From XBB1006 sp051877515 (GTDB taxonomy: Bacteria > Bacillota > Clostridia > Lachnospirales > Lachnospiraceae): a stretch of 64,000 bases of DNA. The stretch spans positions 1 to 64,000 of the forward strand of contig JBJEIY010000045.1 of NCBI GenBank assembly GCA_051877515.1, given 5' to 3'. Made by a program: the position numbers and the translations under genes. Below are positions 22,416 to 32,029 of this stretch, piece by piece. Position 1 is the stretch's first letter. Every line of letters starts with the position of its first letter. A model generated the notes under the pieces. It worked only from the letters and a program-made list of their open reading frames with translations, ran no database searches and was not told the DNA's origin.

Positions 22416-23711
22416 TTACTTTCCTGAGATCACCACATGGTCCACACCAATGTAAGGCACCACCATGGTTCCGTCACAAAGCACTTCTTTGGACACCGCA
22501 ACCACATTTTGGAACATCTGTGCCAGATTACCATTGATCATGGTTTCCATAACAGCTCCCTTGATCTGTCCGTTCTCCACATAAAAGCTTTTCTTTGCCA
22601 CCCCGGATAATTCTCCGTTGCCGGATGGTCGCCCGCATGAAACGGTTCCCACAATAAGTCCGCGTTTCATATTTTTTACCATATCCGGATAGGGTGTCTC
22701 TCCTGCTTCCACCACCAGATCAAAACCGGAATTTCCTGCCCGGGGCACCTTGCATTTGTTGGAAGCATAGAAAGATGCCATGTAGCTCTTTAAAATACCT
22801 TTTTCAATGACCATATAGTCTTCAGAGCGAAATCCGTCTGCAGTATGGACTTCGTGATCAATAATGCGCGGATCCCAGGGTTTCATACCGATACTTAATT
22901 TCTCAGAAGCCACCTTTTCTTCCAGTTTACCAACCCACAGACCTGTGTTATCCAGGATGACAGAATCGGAAATAAAAGCGGACAGGGCATAGTAGATCAT
23001 CTGCGCCGCACAATTAGGTGTAAAGATGACTTCACCCTCGAACTTGCCTTCTAAAGAGATGGGATTTAAGGAGTTCTCCGCATCCTGAAGGTCCTTTTCC
23101 ACACCATCCAGTTCAAGCAACGGTCTGTCTAAATGATCGAAAACCGTCTGTGTTCCAATCATTCCTGTGGAATTGGTTCCGTCATTTCCCGCAAACTCCA
23201 AAGTCAGCTCATAGTGGCCTTCGAATTTTTCATCCTCACTGCCATTGGTATTACAGTAAATGGCGTGCTTTTTCACATGCTTTAAGATCACCTGCATCAA
23301 CAGCACCTTAGGATGTTTCTTCGCGATTGCATCCACCAGTTCCCGGGCCCGCTGCATCAGGACATCGATATCCGGTTCCTCCACACCCAGATGAAATTCT
23401 GCCGGTTCTATTCCCGGTGCAATATCAAAGTTCTCATCCGCCGTTCCGGATTGTGCCGACAAAAGTGCCGTTTCCAAAGCCGTTTTCAAACTCTCTTCAT
23501 CAAATTGGTTGACTGTGGTGGTTCCTACTTTGTGATCCCGAATGACTTTGATGCCTGCATACCGGTCAAACAGGGTACGAAACAAGGTAAATTCCCCATT
23601 CTCCATGGTGATTTCCCGAGTCTCGGTAAGCAAAACCGTAAACTGCGCTTTGACGTTTTTCTCGTCGATAAGTCTCTTCAGTCGATGGGACACTGCTTTT
23701 AACTCTTCCAT
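22416..23711 (-). CDS. PmbA/TldE-like subunit of a TldD/TldE peptidase
   Basis: 431 residues of the TldD/PmbA family without the HExxxH zinc motif, as expected for the non-catalytic partner. C-terminal family features: VHTADGFRSEDYMVIEKG, SFYASNKCKVPRAGNSGFDLVVEAG, GNLAQMFQNVVAVSKEV. Such pairs cleave unfolded or ribosomally made modified peptides. The start is 2 bp from the tldD-like stop. Confidence 0.88.
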   Translation of the reverse strand: MEELKAVSHRLKRLIDEKNVKAQFTVLLTETREITMENGEFTLFRTLFDRYAGIKVIRDHKVGTTTVNQFDEESLKTALETALLSAQSGTADENFDIAPGIEPAEFHLGVEEPDIDVLMQRARELVDAIAKKHPKVLLMQVILKHVKKHAIYCNTNGSEDEKFEGHYELTLEFAGNDGTNSTGMIGTQTVFDHLDRPLLELDGVEKDLQDAENSLNPISLEGKFEGEVIFTPNCAAQMIYYALSAFISDSVILDNTGLWVGKLEEKVASEKLSIGMKPWDPRIIDHEVHTADGFRSEDYMVIEKGILKSYMASFYASNKCKVPRAGNSGFDLVVEAGETPYPDMVKNMKRGLIVGTVSCGRPSGNGELSGVAKKSFYVENGQIKGAVMETMINGNLAQMFQNVVAVSKEVLCDGTMVVPYIGVDHVVISGK

Positions 23712-23713
23712 TC

Positions 23714-25099
23714 CTATCTACCTCCAATCGCAATCTGACACTTGATCGCCGGTCCTCCCAGCGAAACCGCCATAGGCTGCTTCTTGCCGCAGGTACCGTT
23801 TGGTATCCATTTTACCTTGTCGGAAACCATCTCCACCGTCTTAAGCATATCAAAAGCGACACCGGACACCGTAGTATCCAGAATTGCTCTGCCCAGTTTC
23901 CCATGTTTGATCTCATATCCCATACAAATGCCAAACATGAATTCCCCGGTAAGATCTGCCTGCCCGTTGTTGGTAGACAGCAGATAATAACCGTCCTCCA
24001 CGGATGCGATCATATCCTCCAGCTTATCTTTACCCGGTAAAATCGCGGTATTACGCATGCGGATCAGGGGCTCATCGGAGAATCCCCAGCCTCTTGCATT
24101 TCCACAGGGCTCTACACCAAACTGTGCGGCAGTTTCCCGATTATGCATATATCCCTTTAGGATTCCGTTTTCCACTAAAACAGCATCTTTGGCTTCCACG
24201 CCTTCATCATCCAGATAGACCGGAAGTGGCGCCTGTTTTCCCAGTGCTGTGTGGGCATAATCCACAATACTCACCAGTTCGGAGGCCACCGGCTTACCCA
24301 GATCCGGACCTGCTACAGAACCTCCCAGTACCAGGTCTGCCTCTACCGTATGCCCTACTGCTTCGTGGGCGATCATTCCCGAAACCTCCGAGTCCAAAAT
24401 CACGGTTTTCACACCGGCCTCGGCATAGGTACCTTCTGCTTTGTCGCATAACTGCTGATATAGTTTCTCCAGCTCTTCATAGACATCGGACAGATCCGTA
24501 AAATGATCCTCAATGTTACCAAAGCCGCCAAAACTCTTTCCCAGTTCCAGCGGCTGACCGTCTTTGGAAGGCATATGGAAGGTAATGTACACCGCAACCC
24601 TGGGATATGCCACATGACCGCTGCCTGCGTCGGAGGTATAGATCCTCTTCTCCATGGTATCTTCACGAAAAACCACAGACCGACTGGTAAGCTTTGGATA
24701 AGTTGCAACAATATGATCATCGATCTTGCGCAAGATCTCAATAATCCGCTTCTGTTCATAGTCAATGATGAGTCTCGGGGAATGGATCTGTCTGTTCCCA
24801 CATCCCGGCAAGGCAGGTTTTCTTTGTTTCGCATATTTATATAGATACTCTGCATTCTGTGTGGCCGCTTTTAATACCGTTTCCGCCGCCGCACCGGAAC
24901 AGTCTGCTATCGATGCAAACCCATTGACACCGTTTTTATATACTTTGGCACAAGTTCCGCTTTCTTCCGAGCGCTCATTGACAATGAGATTTCCCTGTTG
25001 AAGTACAACTCTTCTGATCCTGTTTTCCTGACCGCGCAGTACGGTCTGCATACCCGATTCAAAGAACCGTTGTTTGTCGAATAAGATATCCTCTAGCAT
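23714..25099 (-). CDS. TldD-like metallopeptidase subunit
   Basis: 461 residues. The zinc site HEAVGH is in SGMIAHEAVGHTVEADLVLGGS; the third ligand region GEFMFGICMGYEIKHGKLG and the C-terminal WIPNGTCGKKQPMAVSLGGPAIKCQ are TldD hallmarks. Works as a heterodimer with the PmbA-like protein encoded directly downstream. No bacteriocin or RiPP genes are adjacent, so a general proteolytic role is as likely as peptide maturation. Confidence 0.9.
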   Translation of the reverse strand: MLEDILFDKQRFFESGMQTVLRGQENRIRRVVLQQGNLIVNERSEESGTCAKVYKNGVNGFASIADCSGAAAETVLKAATQNAEYLYKYAKQRKPALPGCGNRQIHSPRLIIDYEQKRIIEILRKIDDHIVATYPKLTSRSVVFREDTMEKRIYTSDAGSGHVAYPRVAVYITFHMPSKDGQPLELGKSFGGFGNIEDHFTDLSDVYEELEKLYQQLCDKAEGTYAEAGVKTVILDSEVSGMIAHEAVGHTVEADLVLGGSVAGPDLGKPVASELVSIVDYAHTALGKQAPLPVYLDDEGVEAKDAVLVENGILKGYMHNRETAAQFGVEPCGNARGWGFSDEPLIRMRNTAILPGKDKLEDMIASVEDGYYLLSTNNGQADLTGEFMFGICMGYEIKHGKLGRAILDTTVSGVAFDMLKTVEMVSDKVKWIPNGTCGKKQPMAVSLGGPAIKCQIAIGGR

Positions 25100-25151
25100 G
25101 TTCCCTCCTTCTTCCTATCCAAACAATACATTTCTATGCTTTTCGTCAAAA

Positions 25152-25180
25152 TTGCCGGGACGTATGAAACGCCCCGGCAA
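25152..25180 (-). terminator. terminator of the peptide transporter gene
   Basis: Minus strand TTGCCGGG pairs with CCCGGCAA, followed by TTTTG. Located 60-90 bases past the transporter stop. Confidence 0.75.
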
Positions 25181-25239
25181 CTTAAATCCATAAAATCTCT
25201 TTCGAATTCAATTATGTATCGAATGATTAAATTCTGCTC

Positions 25240-26604
25240 TTATTCCTCATCCTTGTTCTTTACAAGTGAAGATAATGGTTTATCCAATAATACCAAAGCT
25301 GCTACCACTACAAATGCAATCACTGCAATGATCACGCAGGCAGTAGTAAACTTGATAGCTCCTCCAAAGAGTGCGTTGTATACATAACCATATCCCAGAG
25401 ATGCAAAGAAGATTGCAAATCCCCAAACGGATCCCATAATTGCGTATACACGGCTTGGTGCATATTTTGCAATGAAAGAAGATCCTAACGGAGCGAAGAA
25501 CATCTCGCCTAATGTAATGAACAATGCAAAAACAACTAACCAAATACAGCTAATCTGTCCATCACCACGGATAACATCCAGAAGTGCAAAATAAACATAT
25601 CCTACTCCAAGGGTTCCGATACCTAATGCACATTTCTTGTAAATACTCATGTCACCCTGTGGTCTGTTCTGCAGGTATCCCCACAGCTTCGGAGTAACAA
25701 ACATACCAACTAAGATACAGAACAATGCATTTGCAGCATCGAACCATGTAAGCGGTACTTCGTATCCTGCAACGATCCAGTTTGCATTCTCTCCCCAGTA
25801 ATAATATACCGGAAGATATGCCAGATACCAGAAGATCCAGAAAACAATCGCGAATGCAGATACAAGGAAGATTGCACCGATTCTCTTCTTCTCTACCTTT
25901 GTATATGGAACTTTCTTGCCTTCTTCTTCTACCTTTGCTGCTTTACGAGCTTTCTCTTCTTCGTTTAAGGTGTCCTTAAATGGCTTGGTTCCGATATCAC
26001 CCATGAAACGGCAACCAATGGTAAACCAGATTGCACCGAAGATCATCAAAGCTGCTGCGATCTTGAAACATGGACGATATCCCATCACATCACCGCTTCC
26101 GAATACATCCTTATAAAGGATACCTACCAGGAACGGTCCGGCAAATGCACCGATGTTACACAATGAGTAACGAATGGAATAAGCTGCATCCAACTGCTCA
26201 TCTTTTACAAGACGTCCAAGAATGGTTCCCGGTTTGTAGAATGCAAGACCGATACTGATACACCAGATCATAACATACATCATCTTGCTGTCAGTTGCCA
26301 AAGAACCACAGTAGTAACCGATACCACAAAGGACCATTCCGATCGGAGTGGTATATCTTGAACCAATCAATCGGTCACAGATAAAGGAACAAACAATTGG
26401 TAATCCATATGAAAATGCGGTCAACTGTGACTGCATTGTAGCTGCCTCACCATCTGAAAGTCCTAATCCACCGGTTGCTACACTTGCTGCAACAAAGACT
26501 AAAAGAATGGAACGTCCCAGATAGTAGGAAAAACGCTCAAAAATCTCTGTCGTCGCACAAGCCCAGAAACCAAGAGAAAACTTGTTTTTAGTTTCTGAAT
26601 TCAT
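25240..26604 (-). CDS. POT/PTR-family proton-coupled peptide transporter
   Basis: 454 residues, about 12-14 membrane segments. The family motif ExxERFxYY appears as TEIFERFSYYLGR in the first helix, and a second-helix motif is partly kept (SFICDRLIGSRYTTPIG). Residues 215-245 form a charged cytoplasmic linker (NEEEKARKAAKVEEEGKK). Imports di-/tripeptides with protons in characterised relatives. It is single and monocistronic, with a perfect sigma-A promoter upstream and its own terminator. Confidence 0.88.
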   Translation of the reverse strand: MNSETKNKFSLGFWACATTEIFERFSYYLGRSILLVFVAASVATGGLGLSDGEAATMQSQLTAFSYGLPIVCSFICDRLIGSRYTTPIGMVLCGIGYYCGSLATDSKMMYVMIWCISIGLAFYKPGTILGRLVKDEQLDAAYSIRYSLCNIGAFAGPFLVGILYKDVFGSGDVMGYRPCFKIAAALMIFGAIWFTIGCRFMGDIGTKPFKDTLNEEEKARKAAKVEEEGKKVPYTKVEKKRIGAIFLVSAFAIVFWIFWYLAYLPVYYYWGENANWIVAGYEVPLTWFDAANALFCILVGMFVTPKLWGYLQNRPQGDMSIYKKCALGIGTLGVGYVYFALLDVIRGDGQISCIWLVVFALFITLGEMFFAPLGSSFIAKYAPSRVYAIMGSVWGFAIFFASLGYGYVYNALFGGAIKFTTACVIIAVIAFVVVAALVLLDKPLSSLVKNKDEE

Positions 26605-26733
26605 ATTCTGTTTTCCTCCTTCAATACATCTTCCTCCGGCAAAAAGAGCAGAAACTTACCGAATGGTAGATTTTTGTTCGAATATCAATGCGTTGTGATT
26701 TTTACATCATTAACCATCGAATATATTCAATTT

Positions 26734-26762
26734 ATTATATAATATGCCAAATTTCATGTCAA
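26734..26762 (-). promoter_or_regulatory. consensus sigma-A promoter of the peptide transporter
   Basis: TTGACA-N17-TATAAT exactly, reading on the minus strand (-35 at 26762-26757, -10 at 26739-26734). The 130-base 5' UTR suggests room for post-transcriptional control, but I see no clear structure. Confidence 0.85.
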
Positions 26763-26823
26763 GGCTTCTCTTTAAAATGGTACTACGCTAAAGTATATGC
26801 CGGAGTACTGCCAAAAATGCCTT

Positions 26824-27510
26824 CTATCGCACAATTATCATGGTCAAATATCCACTTTCAGGATCGATTTCTTCTGCTCCCCACATGATTTTCTGATTAT
26901 CCATTCCGCAATTGGCCACACCATACACCCGGGGATAGGTTTCCTTCTGTTTAAGAAGCATCTCTTTTAATTCCCCCAGTTGTCTGCCGGATTTCATAAA
27001 GATTTTGGTTCCTTCCCGGCTTAAGGATTCTTCCAGCTCCGTAGTGTCCGGATAGATATGGATCTCCTCTCCGCCGTCTCCCAACGCAATCCCCAGGACT
27101 GCTGCCACAGCACAAAACGAAGGTACACCGCTGATCATCTCACTCTGATATCCGTCCCTGATCGCCCGTTCATGCACATCCTGGTATGTGGAATAGACAG
27201 ACGGGTCACCGATGGTAAGAAAGGCTATATCCTTGCCCTGTTCAAGTCTTTCCCGAAGCTGCCGGTATATTTTCTCATGAGCTTCCCGGCGCACTCCGGG
27301 ATCTTTTGTCATGGGAAATCTGCAGCACAGGATTTCCTTATCCTCCACTTCAGGAAGCACTTTTTGCACGATCCGGTAAGCATAGCAATCCTCCTTCGGC
27401 TCTGTTGGTAACACCACTACACTGCAATGACCGATCACCCGCACTGCTTTAAGGGTAATAAGCTCCGGATCTCCCGGTCCGACTCCAACACCAAACATTT
27501 TTCCGGTCAT
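26824..27510 (-). CDS. cbiL: precorrin-2/cobalt-precorrin-2 C20-methyltransferase
   Basis: 228-residue SAM-dependent tetrapyrrole methylase. GVGVGPGDPELITLKAVRVI is the N-terminal signature of the family, FLTIGDPSVYSTYQDV (the SAM site) and ISGVPSFCAVAAVLG fit the C20 enzyme CbiL/CobI. ATG 27510 follows GGAAAGGAAGAG; the open frame extends further without a site. No other cobalamin gene is in the window, so it is separated from the rest of the pathway, as sometimes found in Clostridia. Confidence 0.85.
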   Translation of the reverse strand: MTGKMFGVGVGPGDPELITLKAVRVIGHCSVVVLPTEPKEDCYAYRIVQKVLPEVEDKEILCCRFPMTKDPGVRREAHEKIYRQLRERLEQGKDIAFLTIGDPSVYSTYQDVHERAIRDGYQSEMISGVPSFCAVAAVLGIALGDGGEEIHIYPDTTELEESLSREGTKIFMKSGRQLGELKEMLLKQKETYPRVYGVANCGMDNQKIMWGAEEIDPESGYLTMIIVR

Positions 27511-27610
27511 AGATCTCTTCCTTTCCGACGCTGTCTTCTTTCGAAGCTTTTCCCCTACTATACCATTTTTCTTGCATAAAGCCAACCTCTCGGGGCCGGG
27601 GCATCCTGAC

Positions 27611-27645
27611 AATGTCCGGGCCGGAGAACTCCCGGGCCGGACATT
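27611..27645. terminator. long GC-rich hairpin between the MATE and cbiL genes
   Basis: AATGTCCGG pairs with CCGGACATT with further internal pairing around GGCC. No T-run; it begins directly at the MATE stop codon and may limit read-through or protect the 3' end. Confidence 0.45.
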
Positions 27646-29061
27646 CTAACTGCTGTGAACTTCCGATTTCGCCATCAGCTTTTCAAACTTGTGTATTTCT
27701 GTGGAAACAAACCAGAAGCCCACAATGGCAGAGACCACATCTGATATGACCGCAGCCCAGAGCATGGTTACAATGTTCTGTGTGATCATAGCAAGGAGGA
27801 TAGATGCCGGCACAAAAACAATCACATCCCTCAACAATGCCAGAATGGTTGACTTGATGCTGTTTCCCATAGACTGAAGGATAATGGCTGCTGATTTGAT
27901 ATAGCATGTCAGAATGATTCCGCCAAGGAAAATCCGGATACATAATCTTGCGTATTCCATATATTCCACGGTATTATGGCTTCCAAATAATGAAATCACC
28001 ATATCCGGAACCAGTTCGAAGATCAAAAACGCAATCGTTCCTACCAGTAACACCAGTTTTGTGATCAGCTGGATGGTTTTCTTCACCCTCTTCATGTTTC
28101 CGGCTCCCATATTGTATCCGAGAATCGGCTGACCGCCTAAACTGATTCCGATTACGATGGCGATCACAATACCAAACACCTTCATGACAATACCTACCAC
28201 CGCAAGCGGAATAACCGCCCCATAGGCCTTCCCGGTACTTGCCAGAGTTCCGTATCCGTATTTTGTAAGGAGATTATTGTTAACCGCGATTATGACTACA
28301 ATGGACAATTGGACGATTAAAGACGCCATTCCCACGGAAAGGATATGACCCACCGTATATCCGTTCAGGGTAATCGCTTTCTTGTCAAGATGGAAGTTTT
28401 TGGGTCTGGTCAGATAGAATACACTCATTCCAAAAGTTAACACCTGTCCGATCACGGTTGCTATTGCAGCTCCTTTTACTCCCATGTGAAATCCAAAGAT
28501 CAGCACCGGATCCAGGATCAGGTTCGTAATTGCCCCTGCAAGTGTACAGCTCATGGCAAACCCCGGCGCTCCGTCGGCTCTGATGGAACCGTTTAATCCT
28601 TGACCGATCATATAAAAAGGAATGCCCACACAGATGATCTTGAAATAATCCACTGCATATCCATAACATTCCGCCTCATCGGGATTGCCTCCGAATAATC
28701 CCAGGATCTGCGTCCGGCATAAGAATCCCAGAATGCAAAACAGGATTGCGGCACAGACCAGAATCACAAGGCCATTTCCTATATTTTTGTTGGCCTGTTT
28801 CCTGTCGTCTTTGCCCAATGCAATACTGAATCCCGCTGCTGCTCCATCTCCTACCAGAAGAGCAAGTCCCAGTGCAAATACCGTGAACGGATATACAATG
28901 TTCGTTGCGGCATTTCCATATGCTCCTGCTTCACTCCAGCCTATGAAGATCTGATCCACGATATTATAAAGCGCTGCTACCACCATACTGATCACACAAG
29001 GTATGGAAAACCTTCTGATCAAACCTCCGATATTTCCCGTTCCTAAATCTAATTCTTTCAT
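27646..29061 (-). CDS. MATE-family efflux transporter (DinF/NorM type)
   Basis: 471 residues, twelve membrane segments in two MatE halves: IRRFSIPCVISMVVAALYNIVDQIFIG at the start and ILSVGMASLIVQLSIVVIIAVNN at the start of the second half are typical. Sodium- or proton-driven export of cationic or modified small molecules is the family role; substrate not predictable. No regulator is directly adjacent except CarD upstream. Confidence 0.9.
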   Translation of the reverse strand: MKELDLGTGNIGGLIRRFSIPCVISMVVAALYNIVDQIFIGWSEAGAYGNAATNIVYPFTVFALGLALLVGDGAAAGFSIALGKDDRKQANKNIGNGLVILVCAAILFCILGFLCRTQILGLFGGNPDEAECYGYAVDYFKIICVGIPFYMIGQGLNGSIRADGAPGFAMSCTLAGAITNLILDPVLIFGFHMGVKGAAIATVIGQVLTFGMSVFYLTRPKNFHLDKKAITLNGYTVGHILSVGMASLIVQLSIVVIIAVNNNLLTKYGYGTLASTGKAYGAVIPLAVVGIVMKVFGIVIAIVIGISLGGQPILGYNMGAGNMKRVKKTIQLITKLVLLVGTIAFLIFELVPDMVISLFGSHNTVEYMEYARLCIRIFLGGIILTCYIKSAAIILQSMGNSIKSTILALLRDVIVFVPASILLAMITQNIVTMLWAAVISDVVSAIVGFWFVSTEIHKFEKLMAKSEVHSS

Positions 29062-29125
29062 TTTCTTTACTCCATTTCTAATTTATAGATGCAAGATGAT
29101 GTGCCTACAGGCAGTCTTTCTTGCA

Positions 29126-29180
29126 ATAAAAAAGCGTGTGCCAGAGGTAAGTCGGACTTACGCCAAATGGCAACACACTT
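29126..29180 (-). terminator. terminator of the carD-like gene
   Basis: Minus strand GTGTTGCCA...TGGCACAC outer stem with an inner perfect stem GTAAGTC/GACTTAC, then GCTTTTTTATT. Confidence 0.8.
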
Positions 29181-29194
29181 CTTTTCTTCTTCCT

Positions 29195-29692
29195 TTATTG
29201 ATCTACTTTTTGCAAAATGTATTCCAAAACCTGCTCCCTGGGAATTCCCAATGCGATTCCCAGCTCCGAATACAGAGCATCCTCAGCCATACGCATATAT
29301 TTTTCATCTTTGGCTGTTACTTTTTTTCCATCGGTTATACGTTTTTGGTTCCGCAGATAAATACACTTGATCACCCGCACCCATTCCGTGCAATCATAAC
29401 ATCGAATACAGCTTTTGTACAGTTCTTCGGCTCCCCTGTCATCCGTTATTTCGATGGGGTCTATCTTTTGGAGTTTTGCAAGCAAATCTTCTGCTTCTGC
29501 TCTGGTGATGACTCTGCGCATTTTATCTTCACAGGAATCAACCGCCGCATAGATCCTGCCGCTTTGATTCACCGGTGACAACGCATAATACTTCCTGTCT
29601 TTGGGTATGCCTTGCATGTCAGGATGTGTGATTCCCTCAATACGACATACTCCGTTTAACCCATATACAATATATTCGCCTTCCTGGAACAT
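29195..29692 (-). CDS. CarD-family transcription regulator
   Basis: 165 residues. The N-terminal CarD/TRCF RNA-polymerase-interacting domain is seen in FQEGEYIVYGLNGVCRIEGI and KYYALSPVNQSGRIYAAVDS; the rest is helical (DALYSELGIALGIPREQVLEYI). Members stabilise open promoter complexes by binding the beta subunit. The frame starts at 29713, but ATG 29692 follows GAGGAGGAAGCAA. Monocistronic with its own terminator. Confidence 0.88.
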   Translation of the reverse strand: MFQEGEYIVYGLNGVCRIEGITHPDMQGIPKDRKYYALSPVNQSGRIYAAVDSCEDKMRRVITRAEAEDLLAKLQKIDPIEITDDRGAEELYKSCIRCYDCTEWVRVIKCIYLRNQKRITDGKKVTAKDEKYMRMAEDALYSELGIALGIPREQVLEYILQKVDQ

Positions 29693-29823
29693 TTGCTTCC
29701 TCCTCTCGCCCAAAAGATTATATCAAAAATTTGCGCATCTTTTCAAAGGACATTTTTCACAAAAAATGGTTTTTAAACCCAGAAAAAGGGGCATTTCTGC
29801 CCCTTTCACTTTGATATCTTCGT

Positions 29824-30450
29824 TTAGAAAAGCTGTCCCGGAAGCTTGTGTTTTTCCTTGGGTGGAAACTCCTGATCAAAAAGCTCCACCGCCTTTTCGT
29901 CCACAAAATATCCCTCCGGCGTCGCATACTCACCTGTGATCCCATCAAGGTATCCTTCTTTCAGCTCTTTGCATAGAAAGAAGGATGCATCCTCTCCTTC
30001 CGGTAATCCATGATATCGGATCCCGTATTCACTGGCAAACACGAATCCACTTTTGCCGTAGAAATCAATGTTGCCCTCAAAACAAACTGCGCCACAGCCT
30101 AATTTCTTCGCTTCCTCCAAAGAGTGATCCAGCAACATTTTTCCGTATCCTTTTCGCTTCCATTGAGGCGCAATGCAGATCGGTCCCATGGTCATGATGG
30201 GGATCTGTCTTCCGTCGTCTGCTTTGATCACAGCTCTCATAAACATATTCTGACCTATGATCCTGCCATCCTGTTCCATAACCAGATCCAGTTCCGGCAC
30301 AAATGCCGGATCCTCCCGCAATTGATGAAGCACATAATGCTCCAGACATCCGGGGCGGTACACGTCCCAAAAGCTTTCTCTTACAAGGTTCTCTACTTCG
30401 CGATACTCTTCTTTTTTCTCCAAACGAATTTTTATGTTGTTTTTATTCAT
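29824..30450 (-). CDS. GNAT-family N-acetyltransferase
   Basis: 208 residues. ENLVRESFWDVYRPGCLEHYVLHQLRE at the start and the acetyl-CoA loop PICIAPQWKRKGYGKMLLDHSLEEAKKLG (core QWKRKGYGK) with FYGKSGF are typical of YhbS/predicted N-acetyltransferases. Substrate unknown. Start ATG follows CAGGAGGAAAAACA. The 5' region contains a strong hairpin at 30493-30526. Confidence 0.85.
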   Translation of the reverse strand: MNKNNIKIRLEKKEEYREVENLVRESFWDVYRPGCLEHYVLHQLREDPAFVPELDLVMEQDGRIIGQNMFMRAVIKADDGRQIPIMTMGPICIAPQWKRKGYGKMLLDHSLEEAKKLGCGAVCFEGNIDFYGKSGFVFASEYGIRYHGLPEGEDASFFLCKELKEGYLDGITGEYATPEGYFVDEKAVELFDQEFPPKEKHKLPGQLF

Positions 30451-30492
30451 TGTTTTTCCTCCTGAAATTTGTCAACTCAAATGCATTCCTGC

Positions 30493-30526
30493 GGGAGGTT
30501 TGTTTTTGATTGCCTGCAAACCTCCC
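30493..30526 (-). promoter_or_regulatory. 10-bp hairpin in the acetyltransferase leader
   Basis: GGGAGGTTTG (30493-30502) pairs perfectly with CAAACCTCCC (30517-30526), 14-base loop. Just 5' of it on the minus strand is a possible 11-codon reading frame (TTG start with AAGGAGAG upstream) ending at its edge. It may be an attenuator or simply a processing hairpin. Confidence 0.4.
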
Positions 30527-30659
30527 GGTTATGCCACAATCTCCAATGTTTTGTACTTGGTCAAAAAGCACTCTCCTTAAAATAAATAATATATATAATC
30601 AAGCCTTCCGGCGTGATTAGCCTTGTTTGATAGATTTCCTTTTATCTGCTCTGTAAAAA

Positions 30660-30692
30660 TGAAAACCGCAGCCCCGGAGGGACTACGGTCTT
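30660..30692 (-). terminator. terminator of the str operon after tuf
   Basis: Minus strand ACCGTAGTCCC-TCC-GGGGCTGCGGT followed by TTTTCATTTTT. Confidence 0.85.
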
Positions 30693-30725
30693 CTTCTCTT
30701 TCATTAATATATAATCTAATTTAGA

Positions 30726-31913
30726 TTACTCAATGATTGTAGCAACACGGCCTGAACCTACGGTACGTCCACCCTCACGGATAGCGAAAGTAAGACCCTG
30801 CTCCATAGCTACCGGATGGATCAGTTCGATAGTCATTTCGATGTTATCGCCAGGCATACACATTTCGGTTCCTTCCGGTAAACGGCAGATACCTGTTACG
30901 TCAGTTGTTCTGAAGTAGAACTGTGGACGATAGTTGTTGAAGAATGGTGTATGACGACCACCTTCATCTTTGGTTAATACGTAAACCTGAGCAGTAAATT
31001 TGCTGTGGCAGGTAACAGAACCTGGTTTAGCTAAAACCTGTCCACGAACGATTTCGTCACGGTTTACACCACGAAGAAGTGCACCGATGTTATCTCCAGC
31101 CATAGCCTCGTCTAACTGTTTACGGAACATTTCGATACCGGTTACAACAGTCTTACCAACATCTTCTTTTACACCAAGGATTTCAAGTTCATCAGATAAG
31201 TGAAGTGTTCCACGCTCTACTCTACCGGTAGCAACGGTACCACGACCTGTAATGGTGAATACGTCCTCGACTGGCATTAAGAATGGCTTATCTGTATCAC
31301 GCTCCGGATCCGGGATATACTCATCAACGGTGTTCATTAACTCCATGATCTTGTCTCCCCACTCACCGTTTGGATCTTCAAGAGCCTTAAGAGCAGAACC
31401 CTTAACGATTGGGCAATCATTGAATCCGTACTCTTCAAGCTGCTCGGTAACTTCCATTTCAACCAGCTCGATTAACTCTTCGTCATCAACCATATCACAT
31501 TTGTTTAAGAATACAACGATGTAAGGTACACCTACCTGACGGGATAATAAGATGTGCTCTTTGGTCTGAGCCATAACACCGTCAGTTGCAGCTACTACTA
31601 AGATAGCTCCGTCCATCTGTGCAGCACCTGTGATCATGTTCTTTACATAGTCAGCATGTCCTGGGCAGTCAACGTGTGCATAGTGTCTCTTTTCAGTCTG
31701 ATACTCAACGTGAGCAGTAGAAATGGTAATACCTCTTTCACGCTCTTCCGGAGCCTTGTCGATGTTTTCAAAATCAACCTTTGCATTTCCTGCAACTCTT
31801 TCAGCAAGAACCTTGGTAATAGCTGCTGTTAAAGTTGTTTTACCATGGTCAACGTGACCGATGGTTCCGATATTACAATGTGGTTTGTTTCTCTCAAATT
31901 TAGCCTTTGCCAT
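30726..31913 (-). CDS. tuf: translation elongation factor Tu
   Basis: 395 residues, standard length. G1 GHVDHGKTT, G2 region RGITI, G3 DCPGHADYVKNMI, G4 NKCDMVDD, then the beta-barrel domains (TGRGTVATGRVERG, PQFYFRTTDVTG, TVGSGRVATIIE). Delivers aminoacyl-tRNA to the ribosome as a GTP complex. Last gene of rpsL-rpsG-fusA-tuf. Only one tuf copy is in the window. Confidence 0.99.
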   Translation of the reverse strand: MAKAKFERNKPHCNIGTIGHVDHGKTTLTAAITKVLAERVAGNAKVDFENIDKAPEERERGITISTAHVEYQTEKRHYAHVDCPGHADYVKNMITGAAQMDGAILVVAATDGVMAQTKEHILLSRQVGVPYIVVFLNKCDMVDDEELIELVEMEVTEQLEEYGFNDCPIVKGSALKALEDPNGEWGDKIMELMNTVDEYIPDPERDTDKPFLMPVEDVFTITGRGTVATGRVERGTLHLSDELEILGVKEDVGKTVVTGIEMFRKQLDEAMAGDNIGALLRGVNRDEIVRGQVLAKPGSVTCHSKFTAQVYVLTKDEGGRHTPFFNNYRPQFYFRTTDVTGICRLPEGTEMCMPGDNIEMTIELIHPVAMEQGLTFAIREGGRTVGSGRVATIIE

Positions 31914-32029
31914 TTTGATACGTCCTCCTTAAATTATTAACCCTCCTGGGGTAATGAATTCTAACTTAAAATAAGTTGTCGCTATTCATGATTATACTGA
32001 ATAAATAGCATATTTTCAAGTAGATTTCT

